A model generated the notes under the pieces. The model was not told where the DNA came from. It made no database searches and was given only the letters and a program-made list of their open reading frames with translations. Both the position numbers and the translations under genes were made by a program. From the NCBI GenBank assembly GCA_037200885.1, contig JBBCIN010000002.1, forward strand, positions 186,001 to 250,000: 64,000 bases of DNA, given 5' to 3'. Shown piece after piece: positions 35,872-44,270 of this stretch (within the stretch, counting starts at the first letter, position 1; each line of letters begins with the position of its first letter). This DNA is from PMG-095 sp037200885. Its GTDB lineage: Bacteria; Myxococcota_A; Polyangia; Polyangiales; Polyangiaceae.

Positions 35872-37227
35872 ATGACTTTTCAATTCTCTCCGAGTCGGCC
35901 AGCGCACCCTGTTCCGCAGCGTGGCCCGCTGAGGCTCTCCGCACTAGGGCTGGCCATGGCGATGGTCTGGTCCACTTCTGGTTGCAGCTCGGACAGCGAC
36001 GGTGCGGTTGCGACAGGCGGCCATTCGGGGCAAGCGTCGCTCGGCGGAGCTCCGTCGTCCGGCGCCGGTGGCACGAAGCCCGCTCGAGCTGGGTCCGCTG
36101 ATTTCGCGGAAGCGGGCGACGCCCACACCGATCAAGCTGGCGAAGGCGGCTCGAGCGGCGAGCGCGATTCGATCGAGGAAGGCGGTTCGAGCGGTGAAGC
36201 AGGCGCAGGGGGCGAAGCAGGCGCGAGCGATCTGTTCAATGAGCAAGTGCTGACCATCAAGCTGGCGTTGAAGACGACGGCTGCCACCGAGACTACGCCC
36301 GCGAGCGCGACCCTGGTGATCACGGCACGGGACCACACCGTTCCCATCGTCACCGACCTGTGGCTATACACGCTGAGTGGCAGCGAACGGACCGCTTTGA
36401 CCGGCTTCAGCTCGACCGCCGCGCGCAAGACACCACAACTCATGCTTCCGGCGACGATCAGCGGCCAACCATCGGGCCTCAGCCCGGCCAGCGACGGCAC
36501 CGCCAACGGCCTAATGACGAACGCAACGCGTGGAGCTCTGTCGCAGGGAGCGTTCGTCTCGACCGTCAACGGCACCGTCACCGTGACGCTGCCGGCGGTC
36601 CCGACGCTGCCAATTCTGGTGATCGCCGCCGTCGAGGACCAACGATACGCGGGAGCGGCGGTGATCAACGTCGACGGCACGCCCGGCCTGGTTCCCGCCG
36701 GCGTGGGATTGCCAGAAACGCACCTCAGACGTTCCTATCAACGCGACATCGTGCCCATCCTGCAGAACAACTGCACCATCCAATGTCACAACGATCGCGG
36801 CCCCGAAGGCGCAGCGATGTACCGCATGAATACGCGCGAGGACCTCGTGAACGACAACTTTGCGCTGACCGAAGGCAGCACCGACTGTCAGACCAAGTTT
36901 CCGAACGGCGGCCAGGCATTCGATGCCTGCGTCCAAGCCATCAACAAGGCGCAGTTCTTGGTCGAACCCGGGGCGCCCGCGGTCTCGGATTTGCTGCAAC
37001 GTTCGCGACCTGACGAAGCTGCGGGCACCTCCACGGCTGGCCTCGACTGGTACGGCAGCGGCACCCCCAAAGTGCGTTACAACGCCAAATACGGCGACCG
37101 GCGCATGCCCTCGACGACCACTAGCCTAGACTCTGCTGATTGGACGAACGCGCCGACCACCTTCGACATCGACCCCGCGCAGTTTCAGGTCTTATACGAC
37201 TGGGTGGCGCAGGGCGCCTTGCCCTGA
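35872..37227 (+). CDS. Putative iron-regulated lipoprotein with CxxxCH motif
   Basis: A 451-residue protein. The signal peptide ends at TSGC (C38), a plausible lipobox. A Gly/Ala/Ser/Glu-rich spacer covers about 45-120. A beta-rich domain (about 125-275) precedes a helical domain that starts SYQRDIVPILQNNC and contains C301-T-I-Q-C305-H306, a CxxxCH variant of the c-type haem motif. Related myxobacterial and planctomycete proteins use CxxCH at the same place after a DIxPIL phrase. Two more Cys follow (DCQT, DACV). With the Fur-like box upstream, a surface redox or iron-linked role is plausible; haem attachment is not shown. Confidence 0.7.
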   Translation: MTFQFSPSRPAHPVPQRGPLRLSALGLAMAMVWSTSGCSSDSDGAVATGGHSGQASLGGAPSSGAGGTKPARAGSADFAEAGDAHTDQAGEGGSSGERDSIEEGGSSGEAGAGGEAGASDLFNEQVLTIKLALKTTAATETTPASATLVITARDHTVPIVTDLWLYTLSGSERTALTGFSSTAARKTPQLMLPATISGQPSGLSPASDGTANGLMTNATRGALSQGAFVSTVNGTVTVTLPAVPTLPILVIAAVEDQRYAGAAVINVDGTPGLVPAGVGLPETHLRRSYQRDIVPILQNNCTIQCHNDRGPEGAAMYRMNTREDLVNDNFALTEGSTDCQTKFPNGGQAFDACVQAINKAQFLVEPGAPAVSDLLQRSRPDEAAGTSTAGLDWYGSGTPKVRYNAKYGDRRMPSTTTSLDSADWTNAPTTFDIDPAQFQVLYDWVAQGALP

Positions 37228-37236
37228 AGGCCTGAA

Positions 37237-37266
37237 CTAGCGCGGCGCAATCGTGACCGCGCTCAG
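37237..37266. terminator. Weak hairpin between convergent genes
   Basis: AGCGCGG (37239-37245) pairs with CCGCGCT (37257-37263) around an 11-base loop, with CT/AG extending past a one-base bulge. It overlaps the stop codon of the receiver gene at 37263 and has no clean T-run. Confidence 0.3.
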
Positions 37267-37658
37267 TTTCCGTTAGGCGCGGTTCGAGCTCGCTTTTGCA
37301 GCGCGAGTTCGATTGCGGTTCGGAGATCGTGGTCGCGAAACGGTTTCGTCAAATAGCCGGATGCTCCGCTGGCCCGCGCGGAAGCTATTGTGGTCGCGTC
37401 GGAATATGACGTGAGGTAAACCACCGGCGTGCCATGGGCGTCTCGGATGCGCGCAGCCGTCTCGATCCCATCGACTTCACCTTGGATACGGATGTCCATC
37501 AATACCAGGTCTGGCCGATGGACGATCACGGCGTGTAGCGCCTCCGCACACGAGGCCACCGACGGCGGCACCCGATAGCCGAGCCGAAGCAGCGTCGACT
37601 GAATGTCTCTGGCGATGATCGCCTCGTCTTCGACCACCAAAATACATGCTGTGTTCAC
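37263..37658 (-). CDS. Stand-alone receiver-domain response regulator
   Basis: A 131-residue CheY-like protein with no output domain. I chose GTG 37658, which overlaps the kinase stop as GTGA; the longer open frame adds a non-homologous N-terminus. The acidic pair is near residues 10-12, the phospho-acceptor is D55 in LVLMDIRIQGEVDG, and LTSYSD and GYLTKPF follow. The DIRIxGxxDG subtype is typical of receivers paired with HisKA_2 kinases, here the overlapping gene upstream. It is probably a phosphate shuttle or a protein-protein output. Confidence 0.9.
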   Translation of the reverse strand: MNTACILVVEDEAIIARDIQSTLLRLGYRVPPSVASCAEALHAVIVHRPDLVLMDIRIQGEVDGIETAARIRDAHGTPVVYLTSYSDATTIASARASGASGYLTKPFRDHDLRTAIELALQKRARTAPNGN

Positions 37659-38980
37659 GATGGACCTCCGGTCTGGCCAGCCACGGGAAAAGTAACGGTG
37701 CAGCGGGCGCCGTTCAGCGTCGCGAACTCCGCGCGACCGCACAGCTGGCGGCTCAGGTCGCGCACCAGCGTGAGTCCCATCGTTTGCGCAGCGTCGACGT
37801 CGAGCGTGCCGGCAAACCCAAGTCCGTTGTCCGCGACTGAGATCGAGATCTCGTCACTGACCCTTCGCATCTCGATGCGGATCTCAGTCCGATCACTCAG
37901 CGCGCTGATTCGCGCGCCGGGAATGGGGCTGACATAGGAGCGCTGGATCATCGCGACCAGTCGATCGACGTAGCCATGCATGTCCACCCGCCCCAGATCT
38001 TTGGATTGATACAGGCACTCGTGAAGCAGCGCGATCGAGTGTACGCGGCCCTGGATGTCGAGCAGGTTCGCACGTGCTTCTTCGTTTTGCGTCTGCCGCG
38101 CTTGTAGGCTGAGTAGACTCGAAATCATTTGCAGGTTGTTCTTCACCCGGTGATGGACCTCTTGCAAAAGCGAAGTCTTTTGTTGGTTGGACGCGGCCAA
38201 CTCCGCCGTGCGCGCGCTCACGCGCGCCTCTAGCTGCTGCTGCGCTTCGCGTAGCGTCTCCTGGGCACGCCGTTGGTCGTCGATGTCGGTACACGTGCCG
38301 AACCACTTGACGATGCAGCCGCTCGCATCACGCACGGGCAACGCGCGACCCAAGTGCCAGCGGTGGGCTCCGTCGGAGGCACGCCTGAGTCGCACCTCGA
38401 CCTCGTACGGTTTGCCCGATTGGTAGGCCTCGGTCCAACGATCGACACACGGCTGACGGTCATCGGGGTGCAATACGGGCTGCCAGCCCCAGCCGCGGGT
38501 TTGCTCGATCGTCATCCCCGTATAGGCAAACCAGCGGCCATTGTAAAAATCGAGCTCGCCGTCGGGGCGCGCCGTCCAGACGATCTGCGGCAGCGCCTCG
38601 GCCATGTTCTCCACGTAGCGCTGGTTGCGAGCGTCTTTCTGTAGGTGTTCTTGCGTCACGTCCCGTCCGGTGCAGTAGGCTTCGCCATCGACCGCCTCCG
38701 CGTGCCACTGCAGCCAGCAATAGCTACCGTCCTTGCAGCGGTAGCGGTTCTCGAACGAGATGACCGAAGTTCCTTCGAATAGACGCTGGCCCGCTTCCAG
38801 CGTGAGGCTTCGGTCTTCGGGGTGAACGAAGTCGAGCCAGGGAGCCCCGGTCAGCTCGTCGGCCGTCCAACCGAGCGTACGCTGCCAGGCTGGGTTGACG
38901 CGCCGAAAGTGGCCTTCGGCATTGGCAATGCCATGCAGGTCCAGAGCGTGCTCGAAGAAGCGAGCGAAGTCATCCCGCAC
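37655..38980 (-). CDS. PAS-PAS-HisKA_2 kinase with HATPase N-box deleted
   Basis: A 441-residue soluble protein from GTG 38980. PAS1 covers about 1-118 and PAS2 about 122-240, both with PAC-type ends; a coiled coil follows, and the HisKA_2 box is EVHHRVKNNLQMI (about 274-286). The ATP-binding domain then runs from SALSD (359-363) straight into RTEIRIEM (364 on), then ADNGLGF. Compared with the paralogue at 31426, about 33 residues holding the whole N-box (GLILNEL...NALKHAF) are absent, although the frame is intact. ATP binding is therefore doubtful; it may act as a phosphatase, scaffold or pseudokinase. It overlaps its receiver gene by 4 bases. Confidence 0.85.
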   Translation of the reverse strand: MRDDFARFFEHALDLHGIANAEGHFRRVNPAWQRTLGWTADELTGAPWLDFVHPEDRSLTLEAGQRLFEGTSVISFENRYRCKDGSYCWLQWHAEAVDGEAYCTGRDVTQEHLQKDARNQRYVENMAEALPQIVWTARPDGELDFYNGRWFAYTGMTIEQTRGWGWQPVLHPDDRQPCVDRWTEAYQSGKPYEVEVRLRRASDGAHRWHLGRALPVRDASGCIVKWFGTCTDIDDQRRAQETLREAQQQLEARVSARTAELAASNQQKTSLLQEVHHRVKNNLQMISSLLSLQARQTQNEEARANLLDIQGRVHSIALLHECLYQSKDLGRVDMHGYVDRLVAMIQRSYVSPIPGARISALSDRTEIRIEMRRVSDEISISVADNGLGFAGTLDVDAAQTMGLTLVRDLSRQLCGRAEFATLNGARCTVTFPVAGQTGGPS

Positions 38981-39150
38981 GGTAATTTGCAGTCATGAGC
39001 TCCGTGCCTATCGCTGGAATCGCGTCACCGCTCTCGACTCTGTGGCTGATCATGCCAGCGTCCAACGGCCAATCGCAGGTGATGATTAAGCGACCGTGAT
39101 GGATCTGTGAGGAGGCGCGACGAAGCGCCCGCGGCGCAGAGCCATACGCC

Positions 39151-39546
39151 TCAGGCGGAGGGCCCTTCTATTCGGAGCAATATCCGCTCGATCTTTCGCA
39201 TCAGTAGCTGTGCGCTCTCCTTCTCGACGTAGTCCTCTGCGCCGAGAGAGAGCGCGATACGACTGGCCGAATCCCGGTCATGCGGGGCAGACCAGACCAG
39301 GACGGGGATGTCCCGAGTGCGCTCGTCGGCCTTGAACTGCGCCAACAGGTCCCGACCGTCTGCATCTGGAAAGCTCACGTCCAGCACGATCAGGTCTGGC
39401 ATCAATGTGTTCGCACTCCGCAAAACCTCAGCCCCCGTAGTCACCTGCAGCAACTCATGCCCGAATTGCGTCGCGACGCGCTTCACCGCACGTTGGACCT
39501 CGGGATCGTCGTCAGCCAGAAGAATTCGGCAGCGCTCGCTTCTCAT
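39151..39546 (-). CDS. Stand-alone receiver-domain response regulator
   Basis: A 131-residue CheY-like protein. The acidic cluster ADDD is at 11-14, the phospho-acceptor is D56 in LIVLDVSFPDADG, and the conserved Lys segment reads AEDYVEKE instead of the usual YLxKP. The start is ATG 39546, 36 bases after the stop of the hybrid kinase at 39583, so it is probably co-transcribed with and addressed by that kinase. No output domain. A 170-base gap without a gene separates it from the next kinase. Confidence 0.88.
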   Translation of the reverse strand: MRSERCRILLADDDPEVQRAVKRVATQFGHELLQVTTGAEVLRSANTLMPDLIVLDVSFPDADGRDLLAQFKADERTRDIPVLVWSAPHDRDSASRIALSLGAEDYVEKESAQLLMRKIERILLRIEGPSA

Positions 39547-39582
39547 CTAGCAACCTTTCCGTCTGGTGAACTCACAGGCAGT

Positions 39583-41238
39583 TCAATTCGCAGTGCGCCG
39601 CATCGAATCAAGCGCCTCCCGGACTTTGCGAACCAGCGGCTCCGGCGTGATTGGTTTCTGAATGAACGCGACCTTGGAGTAGAAAATGCCGTGACGCACC
39701 ACCGCGTCGTCGGTGTAGCCAGACATGTAGAGCACTCTCATTTCCGGACGCACCTTGAGCAGTCGTTCGGCCAATTCTCGCCCGCTCATGCGCCGCATTA
39801 CGACATCGGTCAAAAGCAAGTGGATCGGCGACGAGTATTGCTCACACAATAAAAGCGCATCGCCGCCGCTCTGCGCATCCAGCACATCGTAGCCGTATCG
39901 GCGCAAGATCGTACGCGCCAAGACGCGAACCTGCTCGTCGTCCTCGACCAATAGGATCGTCTCTGAGCCGTTCAGTTTCCCACTATTCGGCGGCGGCGCG
40001 GATGAACGGACGCGCGCGGCCCGATCGACCATCGGAAGGTAGACGTTGACGGTGGTCCCGCGGTTCGGCTCGCTGAACACTTGGATGAATCCTCCGCTCT
40101 GTTTCACGATTCCGAACACCGTGGCAAGTCCAAGTCCAGTCCCCTTTCCCAGCTCCTTGGTCGTGAAGAACGGCTCGAACATGCGAACGCGCGTCGCCTC
40201 ATCCATCCCGACACCGGTGTCGCTCACTGCGAGCAGGACATGGGCGCCCGCCGTCACTCCCAGATGCTCGGCAGCAAAATCTTCGTCCAACTGCACCTCC
40301 GCCGCGTCGATGGTGAGCTTGCCACCACTCGGCATGGCGTCTCGCGCGTTCACGACGAGATTCATCACGACCTGTTCGATTTGCCCGGGATCGACCAAAA
40401 CCTTGCCGCATTCAGGCGCCAAGTCAGTGACCATCTCCACATCCTCGCCGACTAGACGCCGCAACATGGTCTCTAGAGCAACAATGATCCGGCACAGATC
40501 GACCACTTTGGGCTGCAGCACTTGCTGCCGACCGAACGCGAGTAGCCGCCGCGTCAGGGTAACCGCCAGTAAGCCCGCGGTCTGAATCTCTTGCAAGTCC
40601 GCGCGCATCGGATCGCCTTCTTTCAAGTCCGACGCGAGCAGCTCGCTGTAGCTCAAGATCACCGACAAGATGTTGTTGAAATCATGCGCCACGCCCGCGG
40701 CGAGGCTGCCGATGGCTTCCAGCTTCTGCGCCTGCTGCAGCTGTACTTCCCAGTTTTTTCGCTCGGTCAAGTCTCGAATCACTTTGGCAAAGCCGAGCAG
40801 GGCGCCCGATGAGTCGTGAATGGATGACAAAACGACGCTGGCCCAGAACGTCGAGCCGTCCTTGCGCACACGTAAGCCTTCCTCTTCGGCCCTCCCAACT
40901 TCGGCGGCGGTGTCCAGGTTCTGTTGTGCGTGCGTGCAGTCAGCTGCCTCGTACAGCGTGGATAAGTGCTTACCGACGATCTCCTCCGCTTTGTAGCCTT
41001 CAATCAGCTCCGCGCCAGCGTTCCAGCTGGCAACGTTTCCCGAGGCGTCCAGCATGTACAGGGCGTAGTCCTCGGCGCCTCTCATCAGTCGCAGAAACCG
41101 ATCTTCGCTCTCCTTCAAAGCCGCGTTGGCATGCGCCAGAGCAGTCGATTCATCCCGAACATCGCCAGTCGGCTCCGAAACAACCGCCGTGGTTCTCGTT
41201 TTCTGCTCACCCGCATCAGGAGTCGACTTCACATTCAT
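39583..41238 (-). CDS. Hybrid kinase PAS-HisKA-HATPase-REC
   Basis: A 551-residue soluble kinase. The ATG at 41238 is preceded by a strong GGGGAG ribosome site. PAS spans about 45-158 (DYALYMLDASGNVASWNAGAE, then FAKVIRDLTERK). HisKA has AAGVAHDFNN with H185, HATPase has the N-box VMNLVVNARDAM and GTGLGLATVFG, and the C-terminal receiver spans about 430-545 (LLLTDVVMRRMSG). The order matches the kinases at 5084, 48629 and 51486, a paralogous set. It is divergent from the diguanylate cyclase at 41536 and 36 bases upstream of a receiver gene. Confidence 0.92.
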   Translation of the reverse strand: MNVKSTPDAGEQKTRTTAVVSEPTGDVRDESTALAHANAALKESEDRFLRLMRGAEDYALYMLDASGNVASWNAGAELIEGYKAEEIVGKHLSTLYEAADCTHAQQNLDTAAEVGRAEEEGLRVRKDGSTFWASVVLSSIHDSSGALLGFAKVIRDLTERKNWEVQLQQAQKLEAIGSLAAGVAHDFNNILSVILSYSELLASDLKEGDPMRADLQEIQTAGLLAVTLTRRLLAFGRQQVLQPKVVDLCRIIVALETMLRRLVGEDVEMVTDLAPECGKVLVDPGQIEQVVMNLVVNARDAMPSGGKLTIDAAEVQLDEDFAAEHLGVTAGAHVLLAVSDTGVGMDEATRVRMFEPFFTTKELGKGTGLGLATVFGIVKQSGGFIQVFSEPNRGTTVNVYLPMVDRAARVRSSAPPPNSGKLNGSETILLVEDDEQVRVLARTILRRYGYDVLDAQSGGDALLLCEQYSSPIHLLLTDVVMRRMSGRELAERLLKVRPEMRVLYMSGYTDDAVVRHGIFYSKVAFIQKPITPEPLVRKVREALDSMRRTAN

Positions 41239-41271
41239 GCTTGCTCCCCGTTCGAATGCCTCAAAATGTCG

Positions 41272-41283
41272 TGGGCATGCCCA
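41272..41283. promoter_or_regulatory. 12-base perfect palindrome TGGGCATGCCCA
   Basis: An even palindrome 33 bases upstream of the hybrid kinase start (41238), in the position of a promoter or operator. A different but similar GGGC...GCCC palindrome lies upstream of the kinase at 44723. Confidence 0.35.
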
Positions 41284-41410
41284 ATTGCGCGCAAAAGCTC
41301 GAGGTCGTCGAGTAGCGCCGCGCTAGCTGGGGCCAGCAGTCTGACCACAGGCGAAGTGAAGAACAAGGGCAACGAGCGAATCATTGAGTCGCAACACGCC
41401 GTTTTTCTCC

Positions 41411-41463
41411 AAATCTTCGCCTTTAAACTCAGATTCTAAATATCGAGTTTGCGGACCGAGGCA
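41411..41463. promoter_or_regulatory. Candidate shared promoter element, copy 2
   Basis: TTTAAACTC (41422-41430), TATCGAG (41441-41447) and CCGAGGCA (41456-41463), preceded by CTTC, repeat the order seen at 31223-31250. The stretch is AT-rich for this genome and lies 73 bases or more upstream of the GTG at 41536. Confidence 0.35.
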
Positions 41464-41535
41464 AAGTGCAACGGATTCAACTAATGACCTCGGTGCAAAC
41501 CTAAGCCTTTTAGCCGCACTGGCCGTACAACCCGC

Positions 41536-43359
41536 GTGGTACTTCTCACTCAACAACGCACCTTGGCCGAGCAACTCAGCGGCGCCTTTATCGTGTTGGG
41601 CGCGCTGGTGGCCGGCGCATTCCTCCTGACTGCGCTGGCGTATGGCGTCGGCTCGGCTTGGCTGACGCCTGAATTGGAGCGAAGTCGGCAGGCCGAGAAG
41701 GCCGAGGCCGCGTCCTACGCGGCGATGCTCGACCAAGAGCACGGGCTTCGTGACTATCTCCTGACCCACGATGAGCGCTCGCTCGAGGCTTCGGTCGAGG
41801 CGGAGACTAGGCTTCGCCGAGCAAACGATGCACTGAGCAGCAATGTCGGGGCGATCCCCGGGCTGGCACAGGCGATGGTCGACACGCGCCTGGCTGAGGA
41901 GCGTTGGCGAGCGGAATGGGCCAAAGCGGCCGCCGAGCTGCAGGCAACTGTCGGTGCTCCTTCGATCGCCGCGGGCAAACTGTTGTTCGAAGCCTATCGC
42001 AGCAAACAGAGGGCGTTCGCCGGCGCGGTCGAACGCCAAACCGCAGGCTTAGCCCAACGCGAGCAGCGGCTGATCGCAGGCAGAGTCCTGCTCGAGCTGT
42101 TCGTGTTCGTGGCGGTACTCTGGCTCGTGATCCGTCAACATCGGGCCCTGCGCGAAGCCATCGTCACCCCCGTTGCCGCGCTCTTGCGACACATTCGCCG
42201 AATTCGTGACGGCCAGCTGGAGGCAGCGCTCGATCGCACCGCGCCGCGCGAACTGGCCGAGCTCGCGGAGGGCCTGAACGAAGTGGTGCGCGCACTCGTG
42301 AGCGCGCGAGAATCGGCCGCCTGCCGCGACGAAGCGCTGAGTGATCACTCGATCCGGCTGCACCAAATCTTCGATGCAAGCCGCGAATTTTCCGAAAGCC
42401 TGAACCTCGCCTACGTGGTCGGCTCGGTGCGGAGCAGCACCGCGGCCATCGGTGGTTACCAGCGCGTCGTGGTTTGGCTGATGGACGACGAGCAGAAGCG
42501 GCTAGTCGATAGCCAGCAGCATTTGGTCCAAAGTGGGGTGGACGCGCCGGTCGAGGTCGGCCTGGGACTCGCCGGGCGCGCTGCCAAGTCTGGGCGCAAG
42601 ACCTTCGAGGGCAGCACGGGTCAAGTGCGTTTCAGCAACGACGACAATGGGCTGGTGCAGGCGATTGCAATACCCTTGATTGTCGGCGCGCGGGTCGTGG
42701 GAGTACTGGAAGCGCGCCATCTCGAAGCGCGCGTCGCGACGAAAGAGGTCCTGGAGATCGTCGAAATGCTCGCGACCCACGCGGCCACCGCGATCGAATC
42801 CGCGCGCCTACACGAAGTGATCGAAGAACGAAGCCAGGTGGACGCGCTGACACGGCTGTTGAACCGCCGCCGCTTGGAGGAAGATATTGAAGCGGAATGC
42901 AAGCGCTGCGCACGCTATGGCAGGCCGCTGGCCTTCGTCATGCTGGATGTCGACCACTTCAAGGCGTTCAACGACTTCCACGGTCATCCGAAAGCCGACA
43001 CCGCCCTGCAAGCAGTGGCCGAGGTGATCGATGGCTGCGTACGAACGACCGACACGGCTTATCGCTACGGCGGCGAAGAGTTCTGTGTCCTGCTGCGCGA
43101 GACGACGGCCGAGGACGCGATGCACTTCGCGGAGCGCCTCCGCCAGCGAATCGAGCAGCGCTTCGAGTCCGGCGAGCTGCAGGGCATCACCGCGTCCTTC
43201 GGTGTGGCCGATTTCTGTGCGGACACGCCGACGCCGCGGGCTCTGATGGAAGCGGCCGACGCGGCGATGTACGAGTCGAAGCATGCCGGTAGGAATCGCA
43301 TCGCGCTCAGCGGGCGGCCGGCGTCTTCGAACCCGGCCGCCATGGCCGCTATCTCTTGA
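41536..43359 (+). CDS. Membrane diguanylate cyclase (CHASE3-like sensor, HAMP, GAF, GGDEF)
   Basis: A 607-residue protein from GTG 41536 (weak ribosome site; start uncertain). Transmembrane helix 1 is about 15-40. A helical periplasmic sensor of CHASE3 type (EHGLRDYLLTHDE) precedes helix 2 (about 185-203), HAMP (205-260) and GAF (275-430). The GGDEF domain (about 440-595) has YRYGGEEF at the active site and RTTD five residues before it, an intact inhibitory I-site. It should make c-di-GMP, with product feedback, linking envelope and cytosolic signals to motility or biofilm state. The 3' end overlaps the convergent receiver gene by 11 bases. Confidence 0.9.
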   Translation: MVLLTQQRTLAEQLSGAFIVLGALVAGAFLLTALAYGVGSAWLTPELERSRQAEKAEAASYAAMLDQEHGLRDYLLTHDERSLEASVEAETRLRRANDALSSNVGAIPGLAQAMVDTRLAEERWRAEWAKAAAELQATVGAPSIAAGKLLFEAYRSKQRAFAGAVERQTAGLAQREQRLIAGRVLLELFVFVAVLWLVIRQHRALREAIVTPVAALLRHIRRIRDGQLEAALDRTAPRELAELAEGLNEVVRALVSARESAACRDEALSDHSIRLHQIFDASREFSESLNLAYVVGSVRSSTAAIGGYQRVVVWLMDDEQKRLVDSQQHLVQSGVDAPVEVGLGLAGRAAKSGRKTFEGSTGQVRFSNDDNGLVQAIAIPLIVGARVVGVLEARHLEARVATKEVLEIVEMLATHAATAIESARLHEVIEERSQVDALTRLLNRRRLEEDIEAECKRCARYGRPLAFVMLDVDHFKAFNDFHGHPKADTALQAVAEVIDGCVRTTDTAYRYGGEEFCVLLRETTAEDAMHFAERLRQRIEQRFESGELQGITASFGVADFCADTPTPRALMEAADAAMYESKHAGRNRIALSGRPASSNPAAMAAIS

Positions 43360-43960
43360 GATACCGGCGCACGTCCTCCGCGTTGACGCCCGCTTCGTTC
43401 ACGGCAGCACGCAGCTCAGCCTCCGTGCACGCCAGAGCGGTCGTCCAATAGCGAACCACCGCACAGGACTTCTCGAGGTCGACGCGCGCGCGCTCGCGCT
43501 CGCGACGGACCATTGGCTCGCGAAGGAGCATGTTTGCCTCGTCCTGCCTCGTGTACGTCCCACTCGGGCGAGCATCGCTCACCGCCAGCAAGAGCTCCTC
43601 CAGGCCCACGGGCTTCGTCAAGTACCCGTGAAAGCCAGCCCATTGACTGCGCAGGCAATTCAAACCCGCGGCGTCGCCAGTCAGCGCAATGAAGCGGCAT
43701 TCGGGCAGGACCTCCCGCAAAGCCGCGCCGAACTCGTAGCCGTCCATGGTCGGCAAATCAATATCTAGAATCGCAATCTGCGGCCGAAATTCGGCGGCCA
43801 TTGCCAAGGCATCGAGTGGGTCGTACGCGACGCGCGCTTCGTGGCCGTGAAGCTCGAGCGCGCTCGCAATCACGTCCGCCGAGTCGACGTGATCATCCAC
43901 GACTAGGATTGTTCGGGCGACCGCCGACTCGAGTGCAACGGACTTCGCGTTCGAGGCCAT
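43349..43960 (-). CDS. Response regulator REC-DUF3606
   Basis: A 203-residue protein. The receiver covers about 16-135, with an acidic pair in VVDDHVDS, phospho-acceptor in AILDIDLPTMDGY, and GYLTKPVG. After a linker rich in Arg/Glu the last about 40 residues (VRYWTTALACTEAELRAAVNEAG) match the small DUF3606 pattern. This domain is usually a stand-alone 60-residue protein of unknown function, so the fusion to a receiver is uncommon. It converges on and overlaps the diguanylate cyclase by 11 bases, giving potential antisense interference between the two transcripts. Confidence 0.82.
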   Translation of the reverse strand: MASNAKSVALESAVARTILVVDDHVDSADVIASALELHGHEARVAYDPLDALAMAAEFRPQIAILDIDLPTMDGYEFGAALREVLPECRFIALTGDAAGLNCLRSQWAGFHGYLTKPVGLEELLLAVSDARPSGTYTRQDEANMLLREPMVRRERERARVDLEKSCAVVRYWTTALACTEAELRAAVNEAGVNAEDVRRYLKR

Positions 43961-44270
43961 GCTTTGGAGCGACGATGAGCGCGTCTCAACTGGCAGTCAA
44001 CTGGCAATTGGCACTCTTTGGCGGCACTACTGCCACGTTGCAGATCGCCGCAGCCTGCTCCGAGCCGTCAAAGAGCCCGCTATCGCCGACCGTCGCGCCA
44101 CTCACAGACGCCGCTGGCGCGATCATCGGTGTGACCGTACGTCTGCGTGACCTGACGCGACAAGGCGACGCAAGGGGTCGCCGGTGCGCGACAGATTCTC
44201 GGCCGATTGCTCGAAGCCCGTGTCCGTCACCGCCAACGTCACGTATGAACCCGGCTTCACGTCGACATGC
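43961..44270. other. 310-base gap with a decayed coding fragment
   Basis: Between the REC-DUF3606 gene start and the receiver gene at 44271. It contains the PAS-end remnant described at 43975-44170 and should also hold the promoter for the minus-strand gene at 43960. The receiver gene's stop lies at its right edge. Nothing else is supported. Confidence 0.5.
43975..44170 (+). pseudogene. Remnant of a PAS/PAC-containing sensor gene
   Basis: The plus-strand frame from 43975 reads APLTDAAGAIIGVTVRLRDL followed by TRQ near its end, which is the typical closing strand of a PAS/PAC domain just before a kinase linker. No PAS core precedes it and no kinase follows; after 44170 the frame turns into Arg/Pro/Ser-rich noise. 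It is most simply the leftover of a kinase gene lost by deletion or recombination among the repeated kinase genes here. Confidence 0.5.

Noticed and set aside
39114..39129. GGCGC-GACGAA-GCGCC hairpin after the receiver gene at 39151
   Set aside because: Five-base arms in a GC-rich genome are expected by chance; there is no T-run.
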